NCBI RefSeq assembly: GCF_900129465.1
Contig: NZ_FSRA01000002.1
Location: 62,001-126,000, forward strand
Reading direction: 5' to 3'
Length of the DNA stretch: 64,000 nucleotides
From: Chitinophaga niabensis
GTDB taxonomy: Bacteria > Bacteroidota > Bacteroidia > Chitinophagales > Chitinophagaceae
In this document: piece by piece, positions 28,249-36,937 of the stretch
Layout: each line of letters starts with the position of its first letter
Numbering within the stretch: the stretch's first letter is position 1
Made by a program: the position numbers and the translations under genes
Notes under the pieces: model-generated
Told to the model about the DNA's origin: nothing
The model's input: the letters and a program-made list of their open reading frames with translations, nothing else
The model's database searches: none

Positions 28249-29439
28249 TTAAGGATTTATAATGACTGTTCTTTCTTTGATTTTGGCATTTATATCACTA
28301 TATACTAGTATTTCCAGGAATTTCGTAAGGCTCACATGCCTTGGTAATGACCCGCTGAAAAGGTCTTTCGGTACACCGTTCGGATAACTAACGGTAATGT
28401 CGTACCATCTTTCAGCCTGCCGCAGTATGCTGCCGATGTCGGCTTCATTGAATTTAAAATACCCTTCCTTCCATGCCGTTATCTCTTCCAGGTCATCCGG
28501 CTCCACGATCTCTATTTTCTGCCTGATCTGCGCCTGCTGGCCGGGTTTCAGGTTTATGCTGAAGTTTTCTTTCGTTATTTTCACGGAACCTTCCAGCAAG
28601 GTGGTTTTGACATCCCCCTCATTATCATATGCATTGATATTGAAATGCGTTCCCAGCACTGTTACCTGTGCCTTTTCCTCCCCTTCCCCGGACATGATCT
28701 TTACTCTGAAAGGAGTTTTATGTTCCAGCGGCGCTACTTCAAAATATGCCTCCCCCGTTACTTTCACCATCCTTTCCCCTCCGGAAAATGCGGTAGGATA
28801 AGTAATGGAAGAAGCTGCATTCAGCCATACCTGTGTACCATCCGGTAAAGTGATCCGGTATTGGCCGCCACGTGGCGTACGCATGGTATTATACATTATT
28901 TCTGATGTAGCGGCACCGGAAGTACTATATACCAGTTTACCATTGGCCAGTTTCACCACTTTGGTATTACCCTGCTGGCTCAGCATACCATTGGATGCAC
29001 TGTCCAGCGTAATGGTGGTACCATCTGCCAGCGTGAGTATGGCTTTATCTCCTCCCGGCATCACCTCATTTTTTTTAATGGGGGCCGATGGCGTGGAAGC
29101 CAGCTGGACGGGTTTTTTAGGCTGTAAGAAATAAGCAACCCCGGTTGTAAGGAGTAATAAACTGGCGGCAGCAGCCCACCAGGTACGCCTGTTCATAAAA
29201 GACACCCGTTTGCGGGGAACATCTTTTAAAACAGGTTTTAGCTTTTCCAGTACGACATCTTTAGCGTCGTTGTTCTCCAACTGATGATAACGCGGATCAT
29301 CCCATACCTCTTTCATGAATGCCTCCCAGGTTTGCCGGCTGCCCGGTTCCCGGAGTGCAGACCATAGCGTACGGAATTCCTCTGCGGATAACTCGCCCGC
29401 CAGGTATTTTTCCAGTAAATTTTTCAGATCTGCATGCAT
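28249..29439 (-). CDS. FecR-family anti-sigma factor (rhamnoside locus)
   Basis: 396 aa from ATG 29439. Cytoplasmic anti-sigma segment about 1-80 (KNLLEKYLAGELSAEEFRTL), one TM helix about 85-104 (WWAAAASLLLLTTGVAYFL), periplasmic FecR domain about 185-275 (RGGQYRITLPDGTQVWLNAA, GERMVKVTGEAYFEVAP, TVLGTHFNINAYDNEG), and a C-terminal DUF4974-like STN-interacting domain (FNEADIGSILRQAERWYDI). It relays signal from the SusC STN domain to the sigma factor encoded 69 nt upstream. The classical sigma-FecR-SusC order is complete. Confidence 0.94.
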   Translation of the reverse strand: MHADLKNLLEKYLAGELSAEEFRTLWSALREPGSRQTWEAFMKEVWDDPRYHQLENNDAKDVVLEKLKPVLKDVPRKRVSFMNRRTWWAAAASLLLLTTGVAYFLQPKKPVQLASTPSAPIKKNEVMPGGDKAILTLADGTTITLDSASNGMLSQQGNTKVVKLANGKLVYSTSGAATSEIMYNTMRTPRGGQYRITLPDGTQVWLNAASSITYPTAFSGGERMVKVTGEAYFEVAPLEHKTPFRVKIMSGEGEEKAQVTVLGTHFNINAYDNEGDVKTTLLEGSVKITKENFSINLKPGQQAQIRQKIEIVEPDDLEEITAWKEGYFKFNEADIGSILRQAERWYDITVSYPNGVPKDLFSGSLPRHVSLTKFLEILVYSDINAKIKERTVIINP

Positions 29440-29508
29440 AATGAATAGCTCCTGTAATATGAAGACCACTGAAAGGCACAAAAGGAAGTGCCGGATTAAA
29501 AAAATATT

Positions 29509-30093
29509 TTAAAGGAACCTGGAAAGGAGCGCGGTAGCCAGTAAGGCATGCTCCCGGAGGTATTTTCTAAGGAAAGCGAGGGAACGTACAATATAATCTT
29601 TTACAGCCGCACGGCTAACACCCATCTGGTGACTGATCTCCTCATGGCTGAGGCCCCTTTCCCGGCTAAGGCGGAAAGCTTTTTGCTGCTGTGGGGGCAA
29701 CTGGCTGATCCCTAGTTCCACCAGGGTTTGCAGTTCCTTGAATTCCGCAGACACAGAAGTATCTCCCGATTCAACCCTTGCCTGATAGGTAAGATAATGC
29801 TGATAAGCTTCCTCCAGCTTTAACCGGCTCATCTTTTTAAAGATCAGGTTACGGGCACTGATGAAAAGGAAACCATCCAGCTTTTGGATGTCTGTAGCCT
29901 TTTCCCTGTTTTGCCATAACTGAAGGAATACTTCCTGCGCAACGTCCTGCGCCATCTGTGATGACTTTGTCAATACCAGTGCAGAAGAATACACCCTGTT
30001 CCAGTAATGATCAAAAAGCCGGCAGAAAGCATCTTCGCTTCCGGCAGCCATCTCCTGTAGAGAGAATTGATCAGTATAAGGTAGACTGGACAA
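29509..30093 (-). CDS. ECF sigma-70 factor (Bacteroidetes expansion type) of the rhamnoside locus
   Basis: 194 aa. Region 2 about 20-85 (FCRLFDHYWNRVYSSALVLT, MAQDVAQEVFLQLWQNRE) and region 4 about 125-185 (LGISQLPPQQQKAFRLSRER, GLSHEEISHQMGVSRAAVKD). Ends with a hydrophobic tail (LLATALLSRFL). Held by the FecR protein until the SusC transducer is occupied, then directs transcription of the locus. A consensus housekeeping promoter lies at 30207-30237. Confidence 0.94.
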   Translation of the reverse strand: MSSLPYTDQFSLQEMAAGSEDAFCRLFDHYWNRVYSSALVLTKSSQMAQDVAQEVFLQLWQNREKATDIQKLDGFLFISARNLIFKKMSRLKLEEAYQHYLTYQARVESGDTSVSAEFKELQTLVELGISQLPPQQQKAFRLSRERGLSHEEISHQMGVSRAAVKDYIVRSLAFLRKYLREHALLATALLSRFL

Positions 30094-30206
30094 ATGAACA
30101 GCGGCTTTTATTCAAGTAAACTTAGGAAAAATAATTACCAAAAAACAATTTTCGGAAAAGATCATTTTTAAAGGAACTGTCCTTTTTTTCTGGTTGATTG
30201 ACCCAT

Positions 30207-30237
30207 CAAATATAATACCCTGCAAGCTTACATCAAA
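30207..30237 (-). promoter_or_regulatory. Consensus Bacteroidota promoter for the sigma/FecR operon
   Basis: Read on the minus strand: TTTG (30237-30234), 19 nt, TATATTTG (30214-30207). This fits the TTTG-N19-21-TAnnTTTG housekeeping consensus exactly. It would give a leader of about 105 nt before the sigma ATG. The rest of the 305-bp gap (30094-30398) holds only a weak 6-bp hairpin near 30168-30183. Confidence 0.7.
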
Positions 30238-30398
30238 ATTAGTGTAAATGTAACACTTACGAAAGGAAACAGGACAGTACAGGACGGTTTAGGGATATTT
30301 CTGTGGCAAAGGCACAGGTAAAGCCTGTATAATAACCTGCGTTTTAGTTAATAAAAAAGGTTAAATTGAATTTTACAATTACTGCATTAATCAACGTT

Positions 30399-31919
30399 AT
30401 GTTATTACTTAAGTCAAAGCTACCCTACACCATCCTGTTATTTATCCTTCCCCTGACTGCTTATGCCCAATCCGGTCTTCCTGTTCTGCAGGCCGGCACT
30501 GTTAGTATAAGCGGAGAAGTAACTATCCCGGAAAAACTTAAGAAAGATAGTGTATGGGTATGGTTAACAATTCCTCAACCATTTACCGGTGAAAATAAGC
30601 GGTATACAACCCTGCTCGATTCAAAAGGACGTTTCGCATTGAAGTTAAACACTGAAACAAATCTTAGTATGTGTGCCGTAACCACGGATTTAAATATGGA
30701 ACACTTAGTTACTGTTCCACTAAAAAACGGGCAGAACAGTATAATAACCTTCAGTTATTCCGATGATGGAACTATTAATAAATTAAAGACCAACGATAAT
30801 GCCGGATTCACTGAAGAAGAACTTATCTGGGGCGTAACCAAATTTGGCGAAATGCAGCGATATAGATCTGGTAAACCAAGAGAGGCCCTGTATAATAAAG
30901 CATTTAGTATTTTTATCGATCATGCAAATAACGTTTTACAGGAAAGGCGGGCCATTCTGAACAAGCCGCCCTTTTTATCTGACAAGATGAAGGAGATTGT
31001 ATTCAAGGATTTTTCTCTGGCGATGTATTACGGGCACGTATTTGATTACTACGATGAAATGGTTTTAAACTACAGTAATACGAACGATCATAAGATGCCA
31101 GATAGTTCAGAGATAAAAATTCCTGTCCGCCAGGATTATTCATTCCTTAAAGATCTTGACCTGGATAATCCCCTAAACCTGTATTGCTTTTCTTATCCGG
31201 ACTTTACGCAGAAGTTACTGCAAAATAGTACGTTAGATCTTCCCCGTATCCAGGATACGCCCATTCCTGAATGGATAAAAAATGTAAAAGGGATTTTGGC
31301 ACACCTGATCGGATCGGATCAAGGCCTGTTTTATGATATGCTCATAGGCAATGCCTATGCGATGCAATATGATACTGAACTAAAACCATTGACAGTAAAG
31401 CAGATTGAAAACATCAAGAACTATTACAAGGGAGCCGATCTGGAGAAGATCCTCCTGCGAAAGAACCAGGAAATCATGCAACTGGCACGGTCAAAGGAAA
31501 CGGTAGTGGTCAACAATACTCCGGATGTATCTCCTGAAGAATTGATGAGCGCTATTATTTCCAAATACAAAGGAAAAGCCGTTATTGTTGACTTCTGGGC
31601 AACGTGGTGTGCCCCTTGCCTTGAAGCCATGAGAGAATCCCGGGACTTAAAAAAACAGTTCGCCAATAAAGATGTTGCATTTATTTATATAGGTGAGCCC
31701 TCATCGCCGAGGAAATTATGGGAAAGGCATATACAAGGCATCGGAGGGGAACAGTATTACTTGACTTCAAAAGAGTGGAAGTATCTGTTAGACAGTTTCA
31801 ATTTTAGCAATATCCCCACTTACCTGGTATTTGATAAGAAAGGAGTACTCAAACAGCAAATTACAGAATACCCCGGGAACGAAGTGATGCAAAAGCACAT
31901 CGAAGCAGCTTTGCATTAA
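30399..31919 (+). CDS. TlpA-like thioredoxin-fold protein with long N-terminal region
   Basis: 506 aa from ATG 30399 (an in-frame TTG at 30366 is less likely). Signal peptide MLLLKSKLPYTILLFILPLT...AYAQ. Residues 30-130 form a beta-rich domain like the DUF4369-type N-terminus of Bacteroidota TlpA proteins; 140-380 is helical and unassigned. The C-terminal thioredoxin fold about 385-506 holds the redox pair C404/C407 (FWATWCAPCLEAM) and cis-Pro (NIPTYLVFDKKG). It is a periplasmic thiol-disulfide reductase; the partner is unknown. Bases look more AT-rich than in the flanking loci. Divergent from the rhamnoside sigma gene. Confidence 0.85.
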   Translation: MLLLKSKLPYTILLFILPLTAYAQSGLPVLQAGTVSISGEVTIPEKLKKDSVWVWLTIPQPFTGENKRYTTLLDSKGRFALKLNTETNLSMCAVTTDLNMEHLVTVPLKNGQNSIITFSYSDDGTINKLKTNDNAGFTEEELIWGVTKFGEMQRYRSGKPREALYNKAFSIFIDHANNVLQERRAILNKPPFLSDKMKEIVFKDFSLAMYYGHVFDYYDEMVLNYSNTNDHKMPDSSEIKIPVRQDYSFLKDLDLDNPLNLYCFSYPDFTQKLLQNSTLDLPRIQDTPIPEWIKNVKGILAHLIGSDQGLFYDMLIGNAYAMQYDTELKPLTVKQIENIKNYYKGADLEKILLRKNQEIMQLARSKETVVVNNTPDVSPEELMSAIISKYKGKAVIVDFWATWCAPCLEAMRESRDLKKQFANKDVAFIYIGEPSSPRKLWERHIQGIGGEQYYLTSKEWKYLLDSFNFSNIPTYLVFDKKGVLKQQITEYPGNEVMQKHIEAALH

Positions 31920-31959
31920 ATTCAATGTAAATGCCCCGCTAAGGACAACATAGGATGAT

Positions 31960-32823
31960 TCAGTTCCGTTGACTCATATTCCTCCTGTACTCAACCGGGC
32001 TAATACCATTATGCTTTTTGAACTGCCTGCTCAGATGGCTTTCATCCGTAAAGCCCAGTTCATCTGCTATCTGGCCAATCGTTAATGTACTGTATGCCAG
32101 CCGTTGCTGCACCAGTTTTATTTTATACTGTGTAATGTAATGTTGCAGGCTTTCTCCCGTGAACTTCCTGAAATATTCCCCCACATAATTAGCGGAGAGG
32201 TTAAAGCTCGCAGCCAGATGCTCCACCCGTAGCTTATCGGGCTCATTGATATGCCGGCGGATATGCACCAGCATCCTGTTGATCAGTGGTTCCGGATCCA
32301 GCCCGGTAGCTGTTGTTTCCGCATCCTCTATGTTACGTGCCAGGATGTTCAGGATCAGGGTTACAAAATGCTGCAGGTTCTCTTCGTGGTAAGATTGCTT
32401 TCCCTCGTATTCCTGTACCATATTCCCTATAAGCGCAGCGATCATCTTACAGTCTCCCGGCCTTTTGATCAGCAGTTCCTGGAAACGGTTATGATGTGCA
32501 AAGATGTGTTCGAGTTGTTTGAGCCATTGCGTGATCCTTTCCCGGTCTTGTGCATTTTTGAACTGTGCCAGGAAAACTTCTGAGAAACGGATGGAACAGA
32601 AACGTGTGGGGATGGAAATATCAAATCCCCGGCAGTCCAGCGGCGTAAAAAGAAAGATGCTTCCCTTCTGATAAGGGAACCGGTTGCGGTTCACCTCCCG
32701 GGTGCCCTCCCCTTCCAGGATCTGCACGATCTCAAAGAAATGATAGATCAGGGGCCGTTCATGCCAGCAGTCCATATCTGACACATACAACTCAAATGGC
32801 TGGTGTAACGCTTTATGCTCCAT
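31960..32823 (-). CDS. AraC-family transcriptional regulator
   Basis: 287 aa from ATG 32823 (MEHKALHQPFELYVSDMD); upstream in-frame codons overlap the divergent OYE gene and lack AraC features. Cupin sensor half (HFFEIVQILEGEGTREVN, FLFTPLDCRGF) and C-terminal double HTH about 185-287 (VEHLAASFNLSANYVGEYFR, IGQIADELGFTDESHLSRQF, then NGISPVEYRRNM). Only 88 bp from the OYE reductase start, so it probably controls that gene. Confidence 0.9.
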   Translation of the reverse strand: MEHKALHQPFELYVSDMDCWHERPLIYHFFEIVQILEGEGTREVNRNRFPYQKGSIFLFTPLDCRGFDISIPTRFCSIRFSEVFLAQFKNAQDRERITQWLKQLEHIFAHHNRFQELLIKRPGDCKMIAALIGNMVQEYEGKQSYHEENLQHFVTLILNILARNIEDAETTATGLDPEPLINRMLVHIRRHINEPDKLRVEHLAASFNLSANYVGEYFRKFTGESLQHYITQYKIKLVQQRLAYSTLTIGQIADELGFTDESHLSRQFKKHNGISPVEYRRNMSQRN

Positions 32824-32911
32824 ACCTGTAAAATTACAAAACAAACCCTTCTTTATCACTGTTCCGCCATGGGGGCACCGCGTAATTTTGAGGACCAAAA
32901 ACAAATAGCAC

Positions 32912-33991
32912 ATGAGTTTAAAAGAAAAGCTGCTGTCTTCCCTCATTACACCTTCCATTACTTTGCGCAACCGCGTGGTAATGGCTCCTATGAGCAGGCG
33001 GCGGTCAGAGAATGGCATCCCGGGTAATTCCGTACCTGTATATTACGGGCAAAGGGCCGGCGCAGGTTTGATCATTGCAGAGAACACCGCTGTTGCGGCA
33101 AATGGAGTTGGTTATCTCCATGCACCGGGCATTTATAATACAACGCAGCAGGCAGCTTGGAAAAAGGTAGTGGAGGAAGTGCATGCCAGGAACGGAAAGA
33201 TCTTTATTCAGCTGGTACATACAGGCCGTATAGGGCATCCGCTGAACCAGGAAGGAGGTGTTCCGTTAGTAGCACCTTCTGCCATTACAGCAGCAGCGAT
33301 CATACGTACGCCGGGAGGTATCCATTTACCTGCCACACAACCGGAAGCCCTGAGCACCGCCGGTGCGCAAGACATGATAAAAGCACATATACAGGCCGCC
33401 ATCACTGCTATAGAAGTAGGTTTTGACGGCGTGGAAATACATGGCGCACATGGTTTTCTTCCTGAACAATTCCTTCACCCCCATACCAATCAAAGAACAG
33501 ATCAATACGGAGGCAGCATTGCTAACCGCAGCCGCTTTCTGTTAGAGATCATGGAAGGTGTGGCAGCAGCTATCGGTAAAGAACGTACCGGTGTGAGGCT
33601 TTCACCATTTGCTATCCTGAATGATCTGCCGGCTTATGAAGAAGAAGAAGCTACGCACCGGTATATCACAGATGCTTTGCGGGAAATGGATATCCTTTAC
33701 ATCCATCTCTCCAGCCAGGCTTCCTCTATATCCAGGGCATACATACAGGATGTGCGTCAACGTTTCCACAACCTGCTGATCCTGGCAGGTGATTACACAG
33801 CCGATTCCGCAGAGGCCATCTTACAGGAAGGTTTAGCTGATCTTATCGCTTTTGGCAGGCCCTTTATTTCCAACCCTGACCTGGTGGAACGTTTCAGGCA
33901 CAATGCACCTTTAGCGGTTGCCAATAAAGAAACCTTTTATGAGGGAGGAGATAAGGGGTATATTGACTATCCGGTACTTCATCTATCGTGA
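32912..33991 (+). CDS. Old yellow enzyme-family NADH:flavin oxidoreductase with atypical active site
   Basis: 359 aa FMN TIM barrel. Family landmarks: RVVMAPMSRRR at 21-31, GLIIAENTAV, IQLVHTGRIGHP at 99-110, the active-site region GVEIHGAHGFLPEQFLHPHT and TDQYGGSIANRSRF, and the phosphate-binding LIAFGRPFISNPDLV. H177 and H180 fit the H-x-x-H substrate-anchoring pair, but the next position, normally the proton-donor Tyr (HGYL), is F182. OYEs reduce activated alkenes; the Tyr to Phe change usually lowers this but allows other substrates. A TAATTTTG -7 box lies upstream. Likely regulated by the divergent AraC. Confidence 0.9.
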   Translation: MSLKEKLLSSLITPSITLRNRVVMAPMSRRRSENGIPGNSVPVYYGQRAGAGLIIAENTAVAANGVGYLHAPGIYNTTQQAAWKKVVEEVHARNGKIFIQLVHTGRIGHPLNQEGGVPLVAPSAITAAAIIRTPGGIHLPATQPEALSTAGAQDMIKAHIQAAITAIEVGFDGVEIHGAHGFLPEQFLHPHTNQRTDQYGGSIANRSRFLLEIMEGVAAAIGKERTGVRLSPFAILNDLPAYEEEEATHRYITDALREMDILYIHLSSQASSISRAYIQDVRQRFHNLLILAGDYTADSAEAILQEGLADLIAFGRPFISNPDLVERFRHNAPLAVANKETFYEGGDKGYIDYPVLHLS

Positions 33992-34089
33992 TCTTTTGAT
34001 CCTGAAATTGGTCTTCACTGATTTAGTCTGATGTGTGCAACCCTGAGCGGCCTGGTGATAGCTTTACCAATCACTCAACTGCTTAAATA

Positions 34090-34962
34090 TTATGCGCTGC
34101 TGACCGGTGCAATTCCTTCAGACGTCATGATCACGCGTTGCATGGTATCATCCTCATTGTAATGTAATACATCAATACATACCGAGCGGTGATGGCTATC
34201 CCCCTTTTCAAGACCTCCATTATGATAGAAGAAGTAAGTTTCGCCCTGAAAATCGAGAATAGCAGGTCTGTTGGTTTCACAATTACCGGCAATTTCATTA
34301 AGGATGCCTTTGAACTCCCATGGGCCATGGATGCTGCGGCTCATCATATAAGCCACTTTTTCAGGAAAACCATACCCGTAGCACAAATAATACCAGCCGT
34401 TCCTTTTGTGGATATGCGCGCCTTCCTGGAATTCCGGCAACTCAATAGTTCTGACAGGGCTTTGCAATGCTATCATGTTCTTTTTCAGCTCTGCATAATA
34501 ACATTGCTGTTTGCCCCAGAAGATGTAGGCCCTGCCATCATCATCCAATAGTACTGTAGGATCAAAATTGCTGCCGTTAATAATATCCGTAGGAGTGATC
34601 AATGCAGTACCGCGTGCATCGGCAAAAGGGCCTGCCGGGTTATCTGCCTGTGCTACACCAATGGCTTTGCCTTCTATAGTGGCATGGGTTACTGCTGCAT
34701 ACCAGTAAAACTTCTGATCATGATGGATCACCTTTGAAGCATATGCATCTCCCTTAGCCCAGGAAAAGTCAGTGGCTTTTAAGGGGCTGGGGTGCTCCTT
34801 CCAGTTCTGCAGATCTGTGGAAGAAAAGCACAACCAATCCTTCATCACATATTCCTGCGAACCTTCCGGCGCTTCATCGTGGCCGGTATACAGATATACT
34901 GTGCCGTTATGGTTAACAACAGTAGGGTCTGCGGTGAATTTATGTTGGATGACAGGGTTCAT
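34090..34962 (-). CDS. Glycoside hydrolase family 43-like, apparently cytosolic
   Basis: 290 aa, no signal peptide. Five-bladed propeller with the GH43 acidic triad visible: D12 (FTADPTVV), D134 (GSNFDPTVLLDDDG) and E180 (EGAHIHKRNGWYY). Family members act on beta-xylosides, alpha-L-arabinosides or galactosides. Standing alone between an OYE gene and an Imm51-like gene, outside any SusCD locus, it probably trims short imported oligosaccharides. Substrate cannot be told. Confidence 0.88.
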   Translation of the reverse strand: MNPVIQHKFTADPTVVNHNGTVYLYTGHDEAPEGSQEYVMKDWLCFSSTDLQNWKEHPSPLKATDFSWAKGDAYASKVIHHDQKFYWYAAVTHATIEGKAIGVAQADNPAGPFADARGTALITPTDIINGSNFDPTVLLDDDGRAYIFWGKQQCYYAELKKNMIALQSPVRTIELPEFQEGAHIHKRNGWYYLCYGYGFPEKVAYMMSRSIHGPWEFKGILNEIAGNCETNRPAILDFQGETYFFYHNGGLEKGDSHHRSVCIDVLHYNEDDTMQRVIMTSEGIAPVSSA

Positions 34963-34992
34963 AATAAAACAGGCCCCAAAATTCCTGCCAGA

Positions 34993-35349
34993 CTAATCAT
35001 CTACCCTATCCCTGTCTGCCTGCAACACCCATTCCTCCAATGTATCCATATCCGAAAATATAGGAGAAAGCAAATTCGCAAATTTCAACTGTGCTTCTGC
35101 TGAGGGGAAATAAGCATAAAAACCGCCGGCTTCAGGATCAAATTCTATTTCAGACAACAGGTCTTCGTCTAGTTTTTCCAATATCTGTGTAATATGTCCT
35201 TCCCAGCAGTAACCATTTCCTTCATAGTCATGCTTTTTAAAGAAAGTATAGTACCTGTTATACAGGTCATCACTTTCCAGGTCTGCGGATACGCTATACA
35301 CGTCATCGTTTTTCCTTAATGTAAAAGGATAATGTTTGTTTGTTTCCAT
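34993..35349 (-). CDS. Imm51-like protein (putative immunity-type domain)
   Basis: 118 aa from ATG 35349 (METNKHYPFTLRKNDD). Nearly the whole length fits the Imm51 pattern: an N-terminal beta hairpin, then NGYCWEGHITQILEKL, EIEFDPEAGGFYAYFPS, and the closing helix QLKFANLLSPIF. Imm51 proteins are predicted antitoxins of polymorphic toxin systems, but orphan copies are common. No toxin or secretion gene lies near it. Strongly acidic. Function remains open. Confidence 0.7.
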   Translation of the reverse strand: METNKHYPFTLRKNDDVYSVSADLESDDLYNRYYTFFKKHDYEGNGYCWEGHITQILEKLDEDLLSEIEFDPEAGGFYAYFPSAEAQLKFANLLSPIFSDMDTLEEWVLQADRDRVDD

Positions 35350-35381
35350 ATGATCTATTTCTCTGCAATAAATTTCGAATA

Positions 35382-36377
35382 TCAACCCTTTGCCTGCCCG
35401 GGCGCAACGCCGAACTTCTTCTTAAAAGCTTTGCTGAAATGCTGCACGGAGGAATATCCCAACTGATCCGCCACTTCTTTGATGGGCAGCTGCCGGTATA
35501 ACAACATTTCCCTGGCCTCATTCAGCTTATGATCTGCCAGGTATCCAAACACGGTATTATTAAAAACTTCTTTGAATCCTCTCTTCAATTTAAACTCATT
35601 GATCCCTGCAATGCGGGAAAGTTCCATGAGAGATGGGGGTTGTAAGGAATGTTGAATTAAATAGGATTGCGCATAACGGATCCGTTCAATATCGTCCGCT
35701 GTTATACTGGAAGAGAAAGGTGTTTTGCCGGTAAGGGTTTCATATGCCTGTGCCTGTAATGCCAGCAGTTCAATACATTTGGATTGCAGGTACATCATCT
35801 TCAAACCACCGCTGAACTGGCAATGCATAATATCCTGGATGCACTGATGCATGGCCATGGTAATAGGCATATTTTCCTTGCTGACATCTATCTTACTGTC
35901 AGTAGATATTCTGTTAGCAAGGTCCATCAGCAGCGGAGAGCTGTTCTGTGCCAGTGCCAGGAATGCATCGGTGGTGAAGTGCACTTCAAAGAAACGGTAC
36001 CGTGTATCCTTAGCGTACTCCCCGGCACCTGTGAACTGTGGCAGGTAATGCATATTGCAGAAGTTCTCTACAAAATCGTACCTGTCGCCGTTCCTTTCAT
36101 TCTGCAGGAAGCCATAGCCGGATAAGGTGAAATGTAATTCTACCACAGAAGGTTCATCTCCCATATCCATATGCAGGTTGATCTGCTCACGCAATGCAAT
36201 ATCCCCATACTTTACAAAGATACCTGCAAAGGACAGCTGTACCATTTCCGCATCGCCAAAAGGGAATTTTATCTTATTCCTTCTCTCAATAACCTGCGTC
36301 TGATCGATCACAGCCGCCGTTGTTCCCTGGTTAACTTTCCCCGCACGCCCTTTAGCATCATAAACACTTACGATCAT
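35382..36377 (-). CDS. AraC-family regulator (paralogue of 37521-38525)
   Basis: 331 aa. N-terminal sensor half of about 220 aa without a clear cupin signature; C-terminal HTH about 230-331 (SSITADDIERIRYAQSYLIQ, INEFKLKRGFKEVFNNTVFG, LPIKEVADQLGYSSVQHFSK). PchR-like type. Very similar in plan to the AraC gene at 37521, sharing YLQSKxxELLALQ, FKL(K)xGFK.VF.NTVFGYL.DH and SxxQHFSxxFKKKxG. Divergent from the 4-TM paralogue at 36470 with 92 bp between, a likely target. Confidence 0.9.
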   Translation of the reverse strand: MIVSVYDAKGRAGKVNQGTTAAVIDQTQVIERRNKIKFPFGDAEMVQLSFAGIFVKYGDIALREQINLHMDMGDEPSVVELHFTLSGYGFLQNERNGDRYDFVENFCNMHYLPQFTGAGEYAKDTRYRFFEVHFTTDAFLALAQNSSPLLMDLANRISTDSKIDVSKENMPITMAMHQCIQDIMHCQFSGGLKMMYLQSKCIELLALQAQAYETLTGKTPFSSSITADDIERIRYAQSYLIQHSLQPPSLMELSRIAGINEFKLKRGFKEVFNNTVFGYLADHKLNEAREMLLYRQLPIKEVADQLGYSSVQHFSKAFKKKFGVAPGQAKG

Positions 36378-36469
36378 AAAAGAATCCGTTTAGTATAAAA
36401 CATGCTCCGTATGGTATAAAAGTAAATATAAAATTCCGAAGGAGTTTTGCCTGTAAAATAAAAGACCAG

Positions 36470-36937
36470 ATGTTTTACCAGATCACATTATTTCTCCACT
36501 CCTGGCTGCGCTGGCCGGTGATGTTATTATTGCTGGCCACCTTATTCATTAGTTTATACGGCTGGTTGGCTAAAAGACCCTTTTCGGACAAGCACGGGAA
36601 GCTGTTTGCATTTTACAGCGGGATGCTGGGCATACAGGGTATAACAGGCCTGGTGCTCTTCTTTGTTACCAGCCCTATCACTACCTATATCTTATATCAT
36701 AACATGAAAGGTATCACCGCTGATCCGGGCATTACCTTTTTTACGTTGCGGCATCCGCTTTCTATGTTCATAGCTGTGATAATATGCAATACAGGAAAAA
36801 AGCGGGCGGGAAAAATGTTGCTTCCGGCAGTTAAGTTCCGGACCTGGTTTATTTTCACATTGATCGTGTTCCTGGTTGTGATGGCCAATATTCCCTGGCC
36901 TTCTATGGAGTTTGGCAGGCCCTTGTTCCGGTTCTAA
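36470..36937 (+). CDS. Small four-TM membrane protein, paralogue of 15948-16403
   Basis: 155 aa, four hydrophobic helices. Conserved with the other copy: LHSWLRW at 9-15, LGIQGITGLVLFFVTSPIT, RHPLSM in helix three, KFRTWFIF before helix four, and the end IPWP..FGRPLFRF. The two shared membrane His residues are possible haem ligands (inference). Its last 246 bp are overlapped on the opposite strand by the reading frame 36692-37387. Likely controlled by the adjacent AraC. Confidence 0.78.
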   Translation: MFYQITLFLHSWLRWPVMLLLLATLFISLYGWLAKRPFSDKHGKLFAFYSGMLGIQGITGLVLFFVTSPITTYILYHNMKGITADPGITFFTLRHPLSMFIAVIICNTGKKRAGKMLLPAVKFRTWFIFTLIVFLVVMANIPWPSMEFGRPLFRF

